The notes: a model not told the origin generated them from the letters alone. Shown: positions 36,123 to 45,412, numbered from the stretch's first letter. The stretch: DNA of 47,616 bases from Actinomycetes bacterium (GCA_021783215.1 JAJXUB010000006.1:1-47616); one strand, 5' to 3'. Made by a program: numbers and translations.

Positions 36123-38357
36123 TCAGCCGCGCTCGAGGAAGGCGGCACGGTCGGGGCCGAGCCGGTCCCGGACGGCGGCGGCGAGGTCGGGATGGGACGC
36201 AAGGGCCGGGTCGGCCTCGACGAGGGCGAAGGCGTCCTCGCGGGCGATGCCGATGACCTCCTCGTCGCGGGCGAGACGGAGGAAGCGCAGGCTCGTCCGG
36301 CCGTGCTGTGCCGCCCCGAGGATGTCCCCCTCGCGCCGTTGCTCGACGTCGAGGGTGGCCAGCTCGAACCCGTCCGTCGTCGCGGCGACGGCATCGAGCC
36401 GCTGGGTCGCCGGCTCCGCCGTCGAGGCGCTCACGAGGAGGCAGAGCCCGGGATGCTCGCCACGCCCGACCCGGCCGCGCAGCTGGTGCAGCTGGGAGAC
36501 CCCGAACCGGTCCGCGTCGAGGATGACCATGACCGTGGCGTTCGGGACGTCGACGCCGACCTCGACGACGGTCGTCGCGACGAGGACGTCGATGCCGCCG
36601 CGGGCGAACGCGGTCATGACGGCGTCCTTCTCCTCGGCCGGCAGCTCGCCATGGAGCACCGCGGTCCTCAGCCCGGCGAGCGACGGGATGCGCGTCAGCT
36701 CGTCGTGGACCTTCAGGACGGACCGGAGGGGACGGGCGGGCGAGCCACCCGGTTCCTCCTCGGACTCCTCCCACGGCTCGTAGGCGGCCTCCGGGTCGGC
36801 GCTGTCCCCCACGAGCAGGGGCGCCGGTGCCGCCGCGAGCTCGTCGAGCCCGTCAAGCCCGTCGTCGCCGTCGTCGTGGATCCGCGGGCAGACGACGTAG
36901 GCCTGTCGGCCGGCACGGACCTCCTCGGCGACACGCCCCCATGTCCGGTCCAGCCAGCCGGGCCTGCTCTCCGGGACGACGTGCGTCGCGATGGGCGAGC
37001 GCCCGTGGGGCAGCTCGCGGAGCATCGAGGTGTCCATGTCGCCGAAGACCGTCATGGCGACCGTCCGCGGGATCGGCGTGGCCGTCATGACGAGGACGTG
37101 GGGCGCGGTGTTCCCCTTGCCGCGCAGGGCATCGCGCTGCTCGACGCCGAAACGGTGCTGCTCGTCGACGACGACGAGGGCGAGGTCGGCGAAGGAGACC
37201 TTGTCCTGGATGAGGGCATGGGTCCCGACGACGATCCCGGCCTGCCCCGAGGCGATGTCGAGGAGGGCCGTGCGTCGGGTCGCCGTCGACTGGCCGCCGG
37301 TGAGCAGGACGACCTCGGTCGCCGGGCCGGAACCGGCGAAGAGCCCGGTGCCCTCGGCGAGGGGGCCGAGCAGACCGCGGATGGACCGAAGATGCTGGGC
37401 GGCGAGAACCTCCGTCGGGGCGAGCAGCGCCGCCTGGCCGCCGCTGTCGACGGCCGCGAGCATGGCCCGGACGGCGACGACGGTCTTGCCGGACCCGACC
37501 TCGCCCTGAAGGAGCCGGTTCATCGGCGTCGGGCGGGCCAGGTCGGCGGCGATCTCCTCGCTGACAGCCTTCTGCCCGGCGGTGAGCGCCCACGGGAGCC
37601 GGGCGTCGAACGCCTCGAGGAGCCCGCCGGCGCGCGGCGCGCGAGGGGTCGTCGCCTCCTGGGCCTGCTCGGCCCGGCGCGTCGCCAGTGCCGTCTGGAG
37701 GAGGAAGGCCTCCTCGAACCGCATCCGTTCGCGGGCGCGCTGGACGTCGGCGAACGATGTCGGCAGGTGGAGGGCTCGCACGGCCTCGAGCGAGCCCATG
37801 ACCCGCCGGCGCGACCGGACGTCCGCGGGGACCGGGTCGGGCCACTCGTCGAGGACGTCGAGGACGCGTTCGACGGACCGCACGATCGTCCAGTTCTGGA
37901 TCCTCGGGACGCGCGAGTAGACGGGCAGCAGGCCCGTCCGGTCGGCGGCCTCGGCGTCCTCGAGGAGCTCGTAGTCCGGATGGGCGAGCTGGAGCCGGTC
38001 GCGGAATGCCGTGACCTGGCCCGCGAAGACGGCGCGCGCCCCTGGCACGAGCTTGGTGGCGTGGCCGTAGTTGTTGAAGAAGGTCACGCCGAGGTTCTGG
38101 GTGCCATCGGTGATGGTCGCCTCGAAGATGGTCCCGCGCCGCTGCTTCATCCTCCGGGCGGTGGCCGTCCGGACCGTGGCGACGACGACGGCATACATGC
38201 CGACGTGGAGGCGGGAGAGGTCGGGGGTCCATGTCGTGTAGCGCCGGGGGAGGAAGCCCAGGAGGTCCTCGACGGTGTGCAGGTCCCGCCCGGACGCGAG
38301 CCGGGTCGCCGCCTGGCCGATGATCCCCTTCAGTGGCGTCTGCGGCCCGACGGTCAC
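36123..38357 (-). CDS. recG: ATP-dependent DNA helicase RecG
   Basis: 744 residues from the GTG at 38357, chosen because AGGTGG lies 6 nt upstream and the N-terminus then reads (M)TVGPQTPLKGIIG; a GTG at 38366 is possible. The wedge OB-domain is about 50-175. Walker A GEVGSGKT, the DEQH box (VVVDEQHRFGV), MTATPIPRT, and the C-terminal TRG-like region with QLRGRVGRGEHPG and GDILGAAQHGRTSLRFL are all present. An acidic insert of roughly 60 residues (around EEPGGS) sits in the second helicase lobe, as in other actinobacteria. It rescues stalled forks. Confidence 0.95.
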   Translation of the reverse strand: MTVGPQTPLKGIIGQAATRLASGRDLHTVEDLLGFLPRRYTTWTPDLSRLHVGMYAVVVATVRTATARRMKQRRGTIFEATITDGTQNLGVTFFNNYGHATKLVPGARAVFAGQVTAFRDRLQLAHPDYELLEDAEAADRTGLLPVYSRVPRIQNWTIVRSVERVLDVLDEWPDPVPADVRSRRRVMGSLEAVRALHLPTSFADVQRARERMRFEEAFLLQTALATRRAEQAQEATTPRAPRAGGLLEAFDARLPWALTAGQKAVSEEIAADLARPTPMNRLLQGEVGSGKTVVAVRAMLAAVDSGGQAALLAPTEVLAAQHLRSIRGLLGPLAEGTGLFAGSGPATEVVLLTGGQSTATRRTALLDIASGQAGIVVGTHALIQDKVSFADLALVVVDEQHRFGVEQRDALRGKGNTAPHVLVMTATPIPRTVAMTVFGDMDTSMLRELPHGRSPIATHVVPESRPGWLDRTWGRVAEEVRAGRQAYVVCPRIHDDGDDGLDGLDELAAAPAPLLVGDSADPEAAYEPWEESEEEPGGSPARPLRSVLKVHDELTRIPSLAGLRTAVLHGELPAEEKDAVMTAFARGGIDVLVATTVVEVGVDVPNATVMVILDADRFGVSQLHQLRGRVGRGEHPGLCLLVSASTAEPATQRLDAVAATTDGFELATLDVEQRREGDILGAAQHGRTSLRFLRLARDEEVIGIAREDAFALVEADPALASHPDLAAAVRDRLGPDRAAFLERG

Positions 38358-38379
38358 GGGAGCCACCTGGTCGACCGGT

Positions 38380-40056
38380 TCATTCGACCCCCATGAGGAG
38401 CGGATAGTACGGCTGGCCGCCGTCGACCACCGTGACGTCGAGGCCGCGCCTGCTCCGGGCGGCGGCGGCCACCCGCTCGCCGAGCCCCGCGGGGGCATCG
38501 ACGCCGGTGACGATCGTCACGAGCTCACGCGGGTCCGAGAGGAGCCGGTCGAGCACCTGCTCGGCGACGGCGCCGAGGTCGTCCCCGATGAGGGCGAAGT
38601 CCCCGTCGATGATGCCGAGGACGTCCCCCGTCGAGCAGCGTCCGGCCATCGTCAGCCCCTCTCGGGCGGCGACGGTGACCCCGCCGTGGCGGGTGGCGGC
38701 CGCGGCCTGCGCCATGGCGACCGCGTTGTCCGGGGCCGGCGCGTCCGGGTCGAACACGGCCATGGCGGCGATCCCCTGGACAACGGTGCGCGACGGGACG
38801 ACGTGGATGGCCACCCCCTCGGCTCGGGCGGCGGTCGCCGCGACCTGAGCGGCCATGAGGGTGTCCCGGTCGTTCGGGAGGACGATGACCGAGCGCGCGC
38901 CGGTCTCGAGGACGGCGTCGAGGAGCTGCCGGGTCGAGGCGCGGCCGCCCGGTCCGGACGCGACGACGACGGCGCCTGCCGCCTCGAGGAGGGTACGGAT
39001 CCCCGGACCCGCGGCGCAGGCGACGACTCCGACGCCCGCCCGGTGCTGCGCAAGCCGGGTCGCGAAGTGGCTGATCCGGATGCGGTGGGGGCGTCCCGCG
39101 GCGAGCGCCGCCTCGACGGCCGCGCCCGGGTCGTCGACGTGGACGTGGATGTTCCACAGGTCGGGCCCTCCGATGACGAGGAGGGAGTCGCCGAGGACGT
39201 CGAGCCGCTCACGGAGGGCGTCGACGCGCGTGGCATCGCTCTCGTCGAGGAGGTACATGACCTCGTAGGCCGGACCACTGGGCAGGATCGCATGGTGGCT
39301 CTCGGGGACGCCGTCGTCCAAGGGGCCGTGCGCCGTTCCGGGACCGACGACCCCCCACAGCGCACGGCGCTCGACGTTCTCCCCGGCCGTCGGGTCCTCC
39401 AGGTCGTCCGAGCCGCCCTCGAGAACACGCCGGAGCGCCTCGAGGACGAGGACGTACCCCGCGGCGCCGGCATCGACGACACCGGCGTCCCGCAGGACCT
39501 CGAGCAGCTCCGGCGTGCGCCGAAGAGACGCCAGAGCCTCGTCGTGGCAGATCGCGACGAGCTCGCCTATGCGCGTGACGCCCGCGGAGGCGGCCCGCTG
39601 GGCGACCCGCGCCACGTCGTCGGCGACGGTGAGGATCGTCCCCTCGACCGGGTGGACGACGGCGCGTCGCGCCGCCTCGGCGGCCTTGCGCATCCCGTTG
39701 GTGAGCAGCGACGCGTCGATCGCGTCGGCCCCCGCCTCGGCGACGGCCTCGGCGAACCCCCCGAGGAGCTGGCTGAGGATGACCCCGGAGTTGCCCCGGG
39801 CCGACAGGAGCATGGCCCGGGCGATTCCCGACACGTCCTCGACGAGGCTGGCGCGACCGAGGACGCCGCGGCGCTCGTGGTCGGCAACGACGGCGGCAAG
39901 GGCGGCGTCGAACGTGAGGTAGAGGTTCGTCCCCGTGTCACCGTCGGGGACGGGGTAGACGTTGAGCCGGTCGATCTCGCTGCGGTGCGCCGCGAGAAGG
40001 GCGCGCGTCGCGACGGCCCACCGGCGGGCGTCAGCGGCGGTGACGATCTCGACCAC
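38380..40056 (-). CDS. DAK2-domain protein, FakA-like (YloV) kinase
   Basis: 558 residues. The N-terminal DAK2 domain has [18 protein letters not shown] (31-48) with the metal-binding Asp pattern and [16 protein letters not shown] (85-100); the C-terminal DegV-like/EDD half holds [13 protein letters not shown]. In Firmicutes FakA phosphorylates fatty acids bound to FakB. Actinobacterial members at this site (between recG and rpmB, as Rv2974c) are little studied, so fatty-acid kinase is an inference. The GTG start at 40056 follows TAGCCT by 6 nt. It is the first gene of a DAK-recG-rsmD unit. Confidence 0.85.
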   Translation of the reverse strand: MVEIVTAADARRWAVATRALLAAHRSEIDRLNVYPVPDGDTGTNLYLTFDAALAAVVADHERRGVLGRASLVEDVSGIARAMLLSARGNSGVILSQLLGGFAEAVAEAGADAIDASLLTNGMRKAAEAARRAVVHPVEGTILTVADDVARVAQRAASAGVTRIGELVAICHDEALASLRRTPELLEVLRDAGVVDAGAAGYVLVLEALRRVLEGGSDDLEDPTAGENVERRALWGVVGPGTAHGPLDDGVPESHHAILPSGPAYEVMYLLDESDATRVDALRERLDVLGDSLLVIGGPDLWNIHVHVDDPGAAVEAALAAGRPHRIRISHFATRLAQHRAGVGVVACAAGPGIRTLLEAAGAVVVASGPGGRASTRQLLDAVLETGARSVIVLPNDRDTLMAAQVAATAARAEGVAIHVVPSRTVVQGIAAMAVFDPDAPAPDNAVAMAQAAAATRHGGVTVAAREGLTMAGRCSTGDVLGIIDGDFALIGDDLGAVAEQVLDRLLSDPRELVTIVTGVDAPAGLGERVAAAARSRRGLDVTVVDGGQPYYPLLMGVE

Positions 40057-40068
40057 GGTCGAAGGCTA
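40057..40068 (-). promoter_or_regulatory. Leaderless-type -10 box for the DAK-recG-rsmD unit
   Basis: TAGCCT on the minus strand (40068 down to 40063), 6 nt before the GTG. It is divergent from the rpmB promoter, whose -35 is 23 bp away. Confidence 0.65.
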
Positions 40069-40090
40069 ACGAACGCGGGTCGACGGCGTT

Positions 40091-40119
40091 TTGGTGCGGC
40101 GCCGGGCCTCGGCTAGGAT
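40091..40119 (+). promoter_or_regulatory. rpmB promoter
   Basis: TTGGTG (40091-40096) and TAGGAT (40114-40119) are spaced by 17 bp, the best -35/-10 pair in the window. Transcription should start near 40126, giving a leader of about 90 nt before rpmB. Confidence 0.7.
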
Positions 40120-40214
40120 TGGCCGGTTCCCGAGACGCCCGGCGCGCCCTGTCGCGCCCGCTCGCACGCACGTCGACGGACCGACGACCTCGACCGACCA
40201 CCAAGGAGTACCCC

Positions 40215-40412
40215 GTGGCTGCCAACTGCGACGTCTGCGGCAAGGGCCCGAGCTTCGGCCACAGCATCTCGCACTCCCACCGGCGGACCAAGCGCCGCTG
40301 GAACCCGAACATCCAGCGAGTCCGGGTCCTCACCGGCCCGACGGGGACGACGCCGACCCGGATGAACGTCTGCACGTCGTGCCTGAAGGCCGGCAAGGTC
40401 GTCAAGCGCTGA
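40215..40412 (+). CDS. rpmB: 50S ribosomal protein L28
   Basis: 65 residues from a GTG at 40215 with a textbook AAGGAG site at 40203-40208. [21 protein letters not shown] is the L28 start; the C-terminal part has [12 protein letters not shown]. The two CxxC pairs (residues 5, 8 and about 53, 56) form the zinc-binding C+ type. The frame is open upstream but not L28-like. It is monocistronic: own promoter before it and a strong terminator after it. Confidence 0.96.
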   Translation: MAANCDVCGKGPSFGHSISHSHRRTKRRWNPNIQRVRVLTGPTGTTPTRMNVCTSCLKAGKVVKR

Positions 40413-40429
40413 CGTCCTGCCTCCCGAAC

Positions 40430-40460
40430 GGGTCGGTCACCAGTGGTGGCCGACCCTTTT
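40430..40460 (+). terminator. Intrinsic terminator of rpmB
   Basis: GGGTCGGTCACC (40430-40441) pairs with GGTGGCCGACCC (40445-40456), 12 bp with one G-T pair and a 3-nt loop, followed by TTTT (40457-40460). It ends 12 nt before the convergent thiL stop. No T-run exists on the other strand, so it serves rpmB. Confidence 0.9.
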
Positions 40461-40472
40461 CGTAGGCCCACC

Positions 40473-41432
40473 TCACCCGGCGAAGTGGTCCCACCCCGCC
40501 GGAACGGCGTCGGCGCCGTCGACGCCGATGCCGGCACCCTCGTGGACCGCACCGATGACGCGCCAGCCGTCGGGCAGTGGCGAGACGGAGGGGAACGTCG
40601 CGACGAGGCTGTGCTCCTCGCCTCCGGTGAGCACGCACGTCAGCGCGTCGGCGGCGCCGACCGCCGGGACGAGCCGCTCGACGTCGGGGCCGAGGGCTGC
40701 CCGGGAGAGGTCGACCCGCACGCCGCTGGCCCGGCCGACACGGTCGACGTCCCGCAGGAGCCCGTCCGAGATGTCGATCATGGCCGTCGCGCCGGCGTCC
40801 GCGGCGGGCGGGCCTTCCCACCAGGCCCCGGTCGGGCGCAGGTGGGCGGCGACGAGCGGGTCATCGGAGGGTCCCTGGCGCTGAAGCAGCAGCAGGCCGG
40901 CGCCGGCCGTGCCGAGGGTTCCGGCGACGGCGACGACGTCTCCCGGGCGCGCCCCGCCGCGCCGGACCGGGGGGCGTCCGGCGAGCTGCCCGAGGGCCGT
41001 GACCGAGATGACGAGGACGCCCTCGGGAGCGCTCGACAGGTCTCCCCCGAGGACGCTGACCTGCGCCCGCGCGCAGCCGACGCCGAGCGCCTCGGCGAAC
41101 CGCTCGACCCAGTCGACCTCGGTCGCCGGGTCCGCGACGAGGGTGACGAGCAGCGACGTCGGGACCGCGCCCATGGCCCCGATGTCGGCGAGGTTCTGGG
41201 TGAGGCACTTCACGGCGACATCGGCGGGGGTCGACCATGCATCGACCCAGTCGCGGTTGCGGACGAACGCGTCCGTCGTCGCGACGAGCGTGTCCGAGGT
41301 CAGCCGGAGGACCGCGGCGTCGTCGCCGGGGCCGACGAGGTCCCCCTGGCGCGCGGCGAAACGCGGAAGGATCCGCTCGAGGATCCCCTCCTCGGAGAGG
41401 TCGGACAGCCGCAGCCGGGCCCGTGGGCTCAC
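40473..41432 (-). CDS. thiL: Thiamine-monophosphate kinase
   Basis: 319 residues. The N-terminal GDDAAVL (36-42) and LTQNLADIGAMGAVP are the ATP/metal signatures, VLGGDLSSAP follows, and MIDISDGLLRDVDR is the second metal site. It phosphorylates thiamine monophosphate to the active diphosphate. The GTG start has a strong GGGAGGAG site. It is convergent to rpmB and divergent from the RAM-domain gene. Confidence 0.94.
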   Translation of the reverse strand: MSPRARLRLSDLSEEGILERILPRFAARQGDLVGPGDDAAVLRLTSDTLVATTDAFVRNRDWVDAWSTPADVAVKCLTQNLADIGAMGAVPTSLLVTLVADPATEVDWVERFAEALGVGCARAQVSVLGGDLSSAPEGVLVISVTALGQLAGRPPVRRGGARPGDVVAVAGTLGTAGAGLLLLQRQGPSDDPLVAAHLRPTGAWWEGPPAADAGATAMIDISDGLLRDVDRVGRASGVRVDLSRAALGPDVERLVPAVGAADALTCVLTGGEEHSLVATFPSVSPLPDGWRVIGAVHEGAGIGVDGADAVPAGWDHFAG

Positions 41433-41538
41433 GTGTTCTCCTCCCGGGCAGACGCCGCGTCAGAAGGCACGGTAGCGTCAGGGCATTGCCGGGCCGTACC
41501 GGCCATCGACATCCCGTCCGACGAGAGCGAGGTCCACC

Positions 41539-41775
41539 ATGGTCGTCCAGGCCTACATCCTCATCCAGACCGAGGTCGGGAAGGCCGCCTCCGTCGCCCG
41601 AAGCATTGCCGGGATCGCCGGCGTCACCCAGGCCGAGGATGTCACCGGCCCCTACGACGTCATCGCCCAGGTCGAGGCCAACACCGTCGACGAGCTCGGC
41701 AAGCTCGTCGTCGCCAAGGTCCAGGAGGTCGAGGGCATCACCCGCACCCTGACCTGCACGATCGTCAAGATCTGA
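41539..41775 (+). CDS. Lrp/AsnC ligand-binding (RAM) domain protein
   Basis: 78 residues, only the regulatory half of an Lrp/AsnC protein: VVQAYILIQTEVGKAASVAR, VTQAEDVTGPYDVIAQVEA and TRTLTCTIVKI. There is no DNA-binding domain. Such stand-alone RAM proteins are common in actinobacteria and archaea and may modulate full-length Lrp proteins. A TAGCGT at 41473-41478 could be its -10, with a leader of about 55 nt. It is followed after 5 nt by the DUF3515 gene. Confidence 0.88.
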   Translation: MVVQAYILIQTEVGKAASVARSIAGIAGVTQAEDVTGPYDVIAQVEANTVDELGKLVVAKVQEVEGITRTLTCTIVKI

Positions 41776-41780
41776 GCCGT

Positions 41781-42263
41781 ATGCCCGTCCCGCCCGTTCG
41801 GCGGGCCCGCCGCCGCCGTGCGGGCGGCAGGCTGAGAGTGGCGGCCGGCGTGGCCTGCGCCCTCCTCGTGTCGGCCCTGTCCGGCTGCTCGAGCACGGTG
41901 ACCGTGACGGTGCCTGCGCAGGCCGCCGCGTGTGGCTCGCCCTCCTGGCCGAGGACGGTCGGCACGGCCGCGGCCCGTGCGGTGTCGGTGAGCTCCCCCG
42001 CCGTCGCCGCGTGGGGCGACCCGGCGATCGTCGCCCGGTGCGGGCTCCCCGCGCTCACCCCGACGACCGACCCGTGCGTCACCGTCGACGGGGTCGACTG
42101 GGTCGCCCGGCAGGGGAGAGACGCGACGACGATGGCAAGCTACGGGACGAACCCCGCCGTCGAGGTCCGCGTCCCGGCGCGCTACGGCCCGGCGCCGCTG
42201 CTCATGCCGGCGTTCTCTGCGGTCGCCCGCGCCCTCCCCCACACCGGCCACCACTGCGTGTGA
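41781..42263 (+). CDS. DUF3515 lipoprotein
   Basis: 160 residues from ATG 41781. A basic N-terminus (VRRARRRR), a hydrophobic stretch and the lipobox LSGC (Cys near residue 37) indicate export and lipid anchoring. The mature part is DUF3515: CGSPSWPRTVG, WGDPAIVARCGLPA, CVTVDGVDWVAR and TNPAVEVRVP. Function unknown; in actinobacteria the gene sits next to ddl and thiL. It ends 7 nt before the convergent ddl stop. Confidence 0.9.
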   Translation: MPVPPVRRARRRRAGGRLRVAAGVACALLVSALSGCSSTVTVTVPAQAAACGSPSWPRTVGTAAARAVSVSSPAVAAWGDPAIVARCGLPALTPTTDPCVTVDGVDWVARQGRDATTMASYGTNPAVEVRVPARYGPAPLLMPAFSAVARALPHTGHHCV

Positions 42264-42270
42264 GCCCCAG

Positions 42271-43386
42271 TCAGCGCAGCCCCACCCGGCGCTCGAGGGC
42301 CAGGGTGATGAGCTCGTCGATCAGCGCGGCGTAGGGGATGCCCGACTCGGCCCACATGACGGGGAACATCGAGGTCGGGGTGAACCCCGGCATCGTGTTG
42401 ATCTCGTTGATGAGGATCTCGCCGTCGTTCGTGTAGAAGAAGTCGCACCGGGCCAGCCCCTCGCAACCAGCTGCGTCGAACGCCGTGACGGCCATGGCGC
42501 GGATCCGGTCGGCGACGTCCGCCGGGACGTCGGCGGGGCACGACAGGACGACGTTGTCGCCGTCGAGGTACTTCGCGTCGAAGTCGTAGAACTCGTGCCC
42601 CTGGACGACGCGGCACTCTCCGACGGCGCTCGCCCGCGTCGACGCGGTCCCGTGCCCCTGGAGGAGCCCGCACTCGATCTCGCGGCCGACGATGCCCGCC
42701 TCGAGAACGACCTTGGGGTCGTGCTCCCGGGCCGTCTCGATGGCGGCGCGGAGCTCGGCGGCCTCGTGGACCTTGACGATGCCCATGCTCGACCCGGCAC
42801 GTGCCGGCTTGACGAACACCGGGTAGCCGAGCGCCTCGGCCTTGCCCAGGGCGGCGTGGGGGTCGCGCAGCCACTCGCGGTCGGTGATGACGGCATACGG
42901 GCCGACCGGCAGGCCGGCCGCCTCGAAGACGACCTTCATAAGGTGCTTGTCCATCATCAGGGCCGACGCGGCGACGCCGGAGCCGACGTAGCGGACATCG
43001 GACAGCTCGAGGAGCCCCTGGATCGTCCCGTCCTCCCCGAACGGACCGTGAAGGAGGGGGAAGACGACATCGACCTCGCCGAGCGTCCTCGGCACCTCGC
43101 CGGGCGAGAGCACGGTGAGCTCCCGGTCCCGCGTACTCGTCGGCACGACGACCGTGGCCCCCGTGTCCGCGACCGCGGGGGTGTTTCGCGTGCTCAGCCG
43201 CAGCGGCTCGGCCTCGTCCGGCATAAGGACCCATCGCCCGTCCGGCGCGATGCCGACGGGGATGACGTCGTAGCGCTCCCGGTCGATGGCCGTCAGCACG
43301 CTTGCCGCCGTCGAGCAGGACACGGCGTGCTCGGAGGAGCGGCCCCCGAAGACGAGGGCCACACGGATCTTCTGCTCGCTGATCAT
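42271..43386 (-). CDS. ddl: D-alanine--D-alanine ligase
   Basis: 371 residues. ATP-grasp ligase with VALVFGGRSSEHAVSCSTA (9-27), FPLLHGPFGEDGTIQGLLE, FVKPARAGSSMGIVKV and the C-terminal EINTMPGFTPTSMFP. The Ser in the N-terminal motif and the Tyr-rich omega loop fit a D-Ala-D-Ala rather than D-Ala-D-Lac enzyme. It supplies the peptide end of peptidoglycan precursors. TACGCT lies 8 nt before the ATG. It is divergent from the PLP enzyme gene, 43 bp start to start. Confidence 0.94.
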   Translation of the reverse strand: MISEQKIRVALVFGGRSSEHAVSCSTAASVLTAIDRERYDVIPVGIAPDGRWVLMPDEAEPLRLSTRNTPAVADTGATVVVPTSTRDRELTVLSPGEVPRTLGEVDVVFPLLHGPFGEDGTIQGLLELSDVRYVGSGVAASALMMDKHLMKVVFEAAGLPVGPYAVITDREWLRDPHAALGKAEALGYPVFVKPARAGSSMGIVKVHEAAELRAAIETAREHDPKVVLEAGIVGREIECGLLQGHGTASTRASAVGECRVVQGHEFYDFDAKYLDGDNVVLSCPADVPADVADRIRAMAVTAFDAAGCEGLARCDFFYTNDGEILINEINTMPGFTPTSMFPVMWAESGIPYAALIDELITLALERRVGLR

Positions 43387-43394
43387 CGCCTGCG

Positions 43395-43429
43395 AGCGTA
43401 GCCCGCGCCGCGCCGCCTACGCTGACGGC
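43395..43429. promoter_or_regulatory. Face-to-face divergent promoters of ddl and the PLP enzyme gene
   Basis: TACGCT occurs on the minus strand at 43400-43395 (8 nt before the ddl ATG) and on the plus strand at 43418-43423 (6 nt before the GTG at 43430). Only 17 bp lie between the two -10 boxes, so any -35 contacts of each would lie in the other's promoter and the two must compete or share a regulator. Confidence 0.6.
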
Positions 43430-44515
43430 GTGGCCGACCATGCCGAACCAGACCTCAGCCCAGACACCCAGGTCGTCGCGCTGGGCCGCCCGCAGCCCCG
43501 TCCCGGTGCCGCCGTCAACGCCCCCGTCGAGCTGACGTCGACGTACCACGCCGGCGGCGACCTCGACTACGGCCGCTCGGGAAACGCGACGTGGACGGCC
43601 TTCGAGGAGGTTCTCGGCGCCCTCGAAGGCGGTATGGCGCTGCTGTATGCCTCGGGCCTGGCCGCCATCGACGCCGCCCTGTCGCTGGTCCCCACCGGCG
43701 GCGTCGTCGTCGCTCCGCGGTCGGCCTATGGCGGGACGGTGACGACCCTCACGCAACGCTCCGACGACGGGTCGCTTACCGTCCGCTGGGCCGACCTCAC
43801 CGACGTCGGAGCCGTCCGGGACATGCTTCCCGGGGCCGCCCTCCTCTGGGTCGAGTCGCCGACGAACCCGCTCCTCGAGGTCTGTGACGTGCCGGCTCTC
43901 GTCGCGGCGGCCCACGAGGCCGATGTCGTCGTCGTCATGGACAACACGTTCGCAACGCCGCTGCTCCAGCGGCCGCTCGCCGACGGGGTCGACGTCGTCG
44001 TCCACTCGGTGACCAAGTACCTCTCGGGACACTCCGACGTCATCCTCGGCGCCGTCGTCACCCCGGCGAGCGACGAGGGCCGGGCACGGCAGGAGCGGCT
44101 CCTCCGCCACCGGACGATGCGCGGCGCCATCCCCGGCCCGATGGAGGCGTGGCTCGCCGTCCGCGGCATACGGACCCTTCACCTTCGGGTCGCCCGGGCG
44201 ACGGCGAACGCGGGAGAGCTCGCCCGCCGCCTGCGTGGTCACCCCAGCGTCGAGCGGGTGCGTTACCCCGGGTTCGGGGCCATCGTGTCGATCGAGACCA
44301 TCGGCGGCGCGGAGGCTGCCGAACGCGTCTGCGGGGCGACCCGCATCTGGGTCCACGCGACGAGCCTCGGCGGCGTCGAGTCGCAGCTGGAGCGTCGTCG
44401 CCGGCATGCCAACGAGCCGCCGACGACGCCGGACAACCTGGTCCGGCTCTCGGTCGGCATCGAGGACGTCGACGACCTGTGGCGCGACCTGGACGCCGCC
44501 CTGCGGAAGGCCTGA
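43430..44515 (+). CDS. Transsulfuration-type PLP enzyme (cystathionine gamma-synthase/lyase family)
   Basis: 361 residues from the GTG placed by its -10 box; the frame is open upstream within the ddl start. The fold-type I pattern is clear: YGRSGNATWTAFEEVLGALE (47-66), YASGLAAIDAAL, ESPTNPLLEVCD, DNTFATP and the PLP Lys196 in HSVTKYLSGHSDV. It is shorter than most family members. The stretch that normally follows VRYPG (a His-rich PxHPxH loop) is missing, so RYPG runs straight into FGAIVSIE. The reaction (synthase, gamma- or beta-lyase) cannot be fixed by eye. Confidence 0.85.
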   Translation: MADHAEPDLSPDTQVVALGRPQPRPGAAVNAPVELTSTYHAGGDLDYGRSGNATWTAFEEVLGALEGGMALLYASGLAAIDAALSLVPTGGVVVAPRSAYGGTVTTLTQRSDDGSLTVRWADLTDVGAVRDMLPGAALLWVESPTNPLLEVCDVPALVAAAHEADVVVVMDNTFATPLLQRPLADGVDVVVHSVTKYLSGHSDVILGAVVTPASDEGRARQERLLRHRTMRGAIPGPMEAWLAVRGIRTLHLRVARATANAGELARRLRGHPSVERVRYPGFGAIVSIETIGGAEAAERVCGATRIWVHATSLGGVESQLERRRRHANEPPTTPDNLVRLSVGIEDVDDLWRDLDAALRKA

Positions 44516-44525
44516 CCGGGCCGGC

Positions 44526-45320
44526 TCAGCCCTTCGGGCGACCCTTGGCCTTCCGGTAGTTGCCGATGGCCGGCAGCCCGGCCTTCCGCGTGTCGAACCG
44601 CTCGGCGGGGGCCTTCTCGCCGCGGAGCTCCTCGACGAGGGTCGTGATGGCGGCGATGATCCGGTCACTGGCCGTGCGGAGCACCTCGTCGGTCAGCGGC
44701 TCGTCGTAGAGGTCCTCCAACGGCACGGGCGGCCCGGCGCGGAACCGCATCGTCTTGCGTGGCAGGAGCCGCAAGGCCCTCTCGTACGGGCCCATGATGT
44801 CCTGAGGACCCCACTGGCCGACGGGGATGACCGGACACTTCGTCGTCAGGGCGATCTTGGCCGCGCCGGTCTTCGGCGTCATCGGCCACAGGTCCGGGTC
44901 GCGCGTCAGCGTCCCTTCGGGGTAGAGGGCGATGCACTTGCCGTCCTCGACGGCCTTGACGGCGGCACGGAACGCGTCGACGGCGTGGCCCGACTCGCGG
45001 TAGACGGGGATCTGGTCGGCCGCGCGGAGGATGCTGCCGACGACCGGCGTCCTGAACACCCCGATCTTGCCGAGGAAGTAGGGGTCGACCCCGCTGTCGT
45101 AGAGGAAGTGGGCGTAGGGGACGGGGTCGGCGTACGTCACGTGGTTGCACGCCGCGACGAACCCCCCGCTGCGTGGCAGGTTCTCCTGGCCCGACCAGTC
45201 CCGTTTCGTGACGGCCAGCGTCGGGGTCCGCAGGAGGCAGACCGCGAGACGGTAGGCCGGCGGGAGCGGCTCGCCACGGCGTGTCCGACGGCGGCTGGCT
45301 CGGTCCTCGCGCAGGGTCAC
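44526..45320 (-). CDS. 1-acylglycerol-3-phosphate acyltransferase (PlsC-like)
   Basis: 264 residues from GTG 45320, chosen for its GAGAGGAG site; an upstream start at 45395 would add 25 residues. Motif I NHVTYAD (59-65) holds the catalytic His and Asp, PEGTLTR (134-140) is motif III and VIPVGQWGPQ motif IV. It acylates lysophosphatidic acid in phospholipid synthesis. A basic C-terminal end (RKAKGRPKG) is present. The gene is convergent with the PLP enzyme gene (10-nt gap) and divergent from cofC. Confidence 0.92.
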   Translation of the reverse strand: MTLREDRASRRRTRRGEPLPPAYRLAVCLLRTPTLAVTKRDWSGQENLPRSGGFVAACNHVTYADPVPYAHFLYDSGVDPYFLGKIGVFRTPVVGSILRAADQIPVYRESGHAVDAFRAAVKAVEDGKCIALYPEGTLTRDPDLWPMTPKTGAAKIALTTKCPVIPVGQWGPQDIMGPYERALRLLPRKTMRFRAGPPVPLEDLYDEPLTDEVLRTASDRIIAAITTLVEELRGEKAPAERFDTRKAGLPAIGNYRKAKGRPKG

Positions 45321-45412
45321 GGTGCTCCTCTCGTCGTCGCCCGTTCCGCGACCATCGTGCTCAAAGCGGGGCGCGGTGTCGAGCGTGCCTCGCACGCTGG
45401 CACGATGTCCCG

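Noticed and set aside
35865-36394. Minus-strand frame extending rsmD upstream through the end of recG
   Set aside because: The extra N-terminus is a Ser/Pro/Arg-rich shadow of recG; the ATG at 36121 gives the family start one base after the recG stop.
40413-41780. Plus-strand open frame running through thiL into the DUF3515 gene
   Set aside because: Only its last 160 residues resemble a protein (the lipoprotein); the rest is antisense to thiL or overlaps the RAM-domain gene in another frame.
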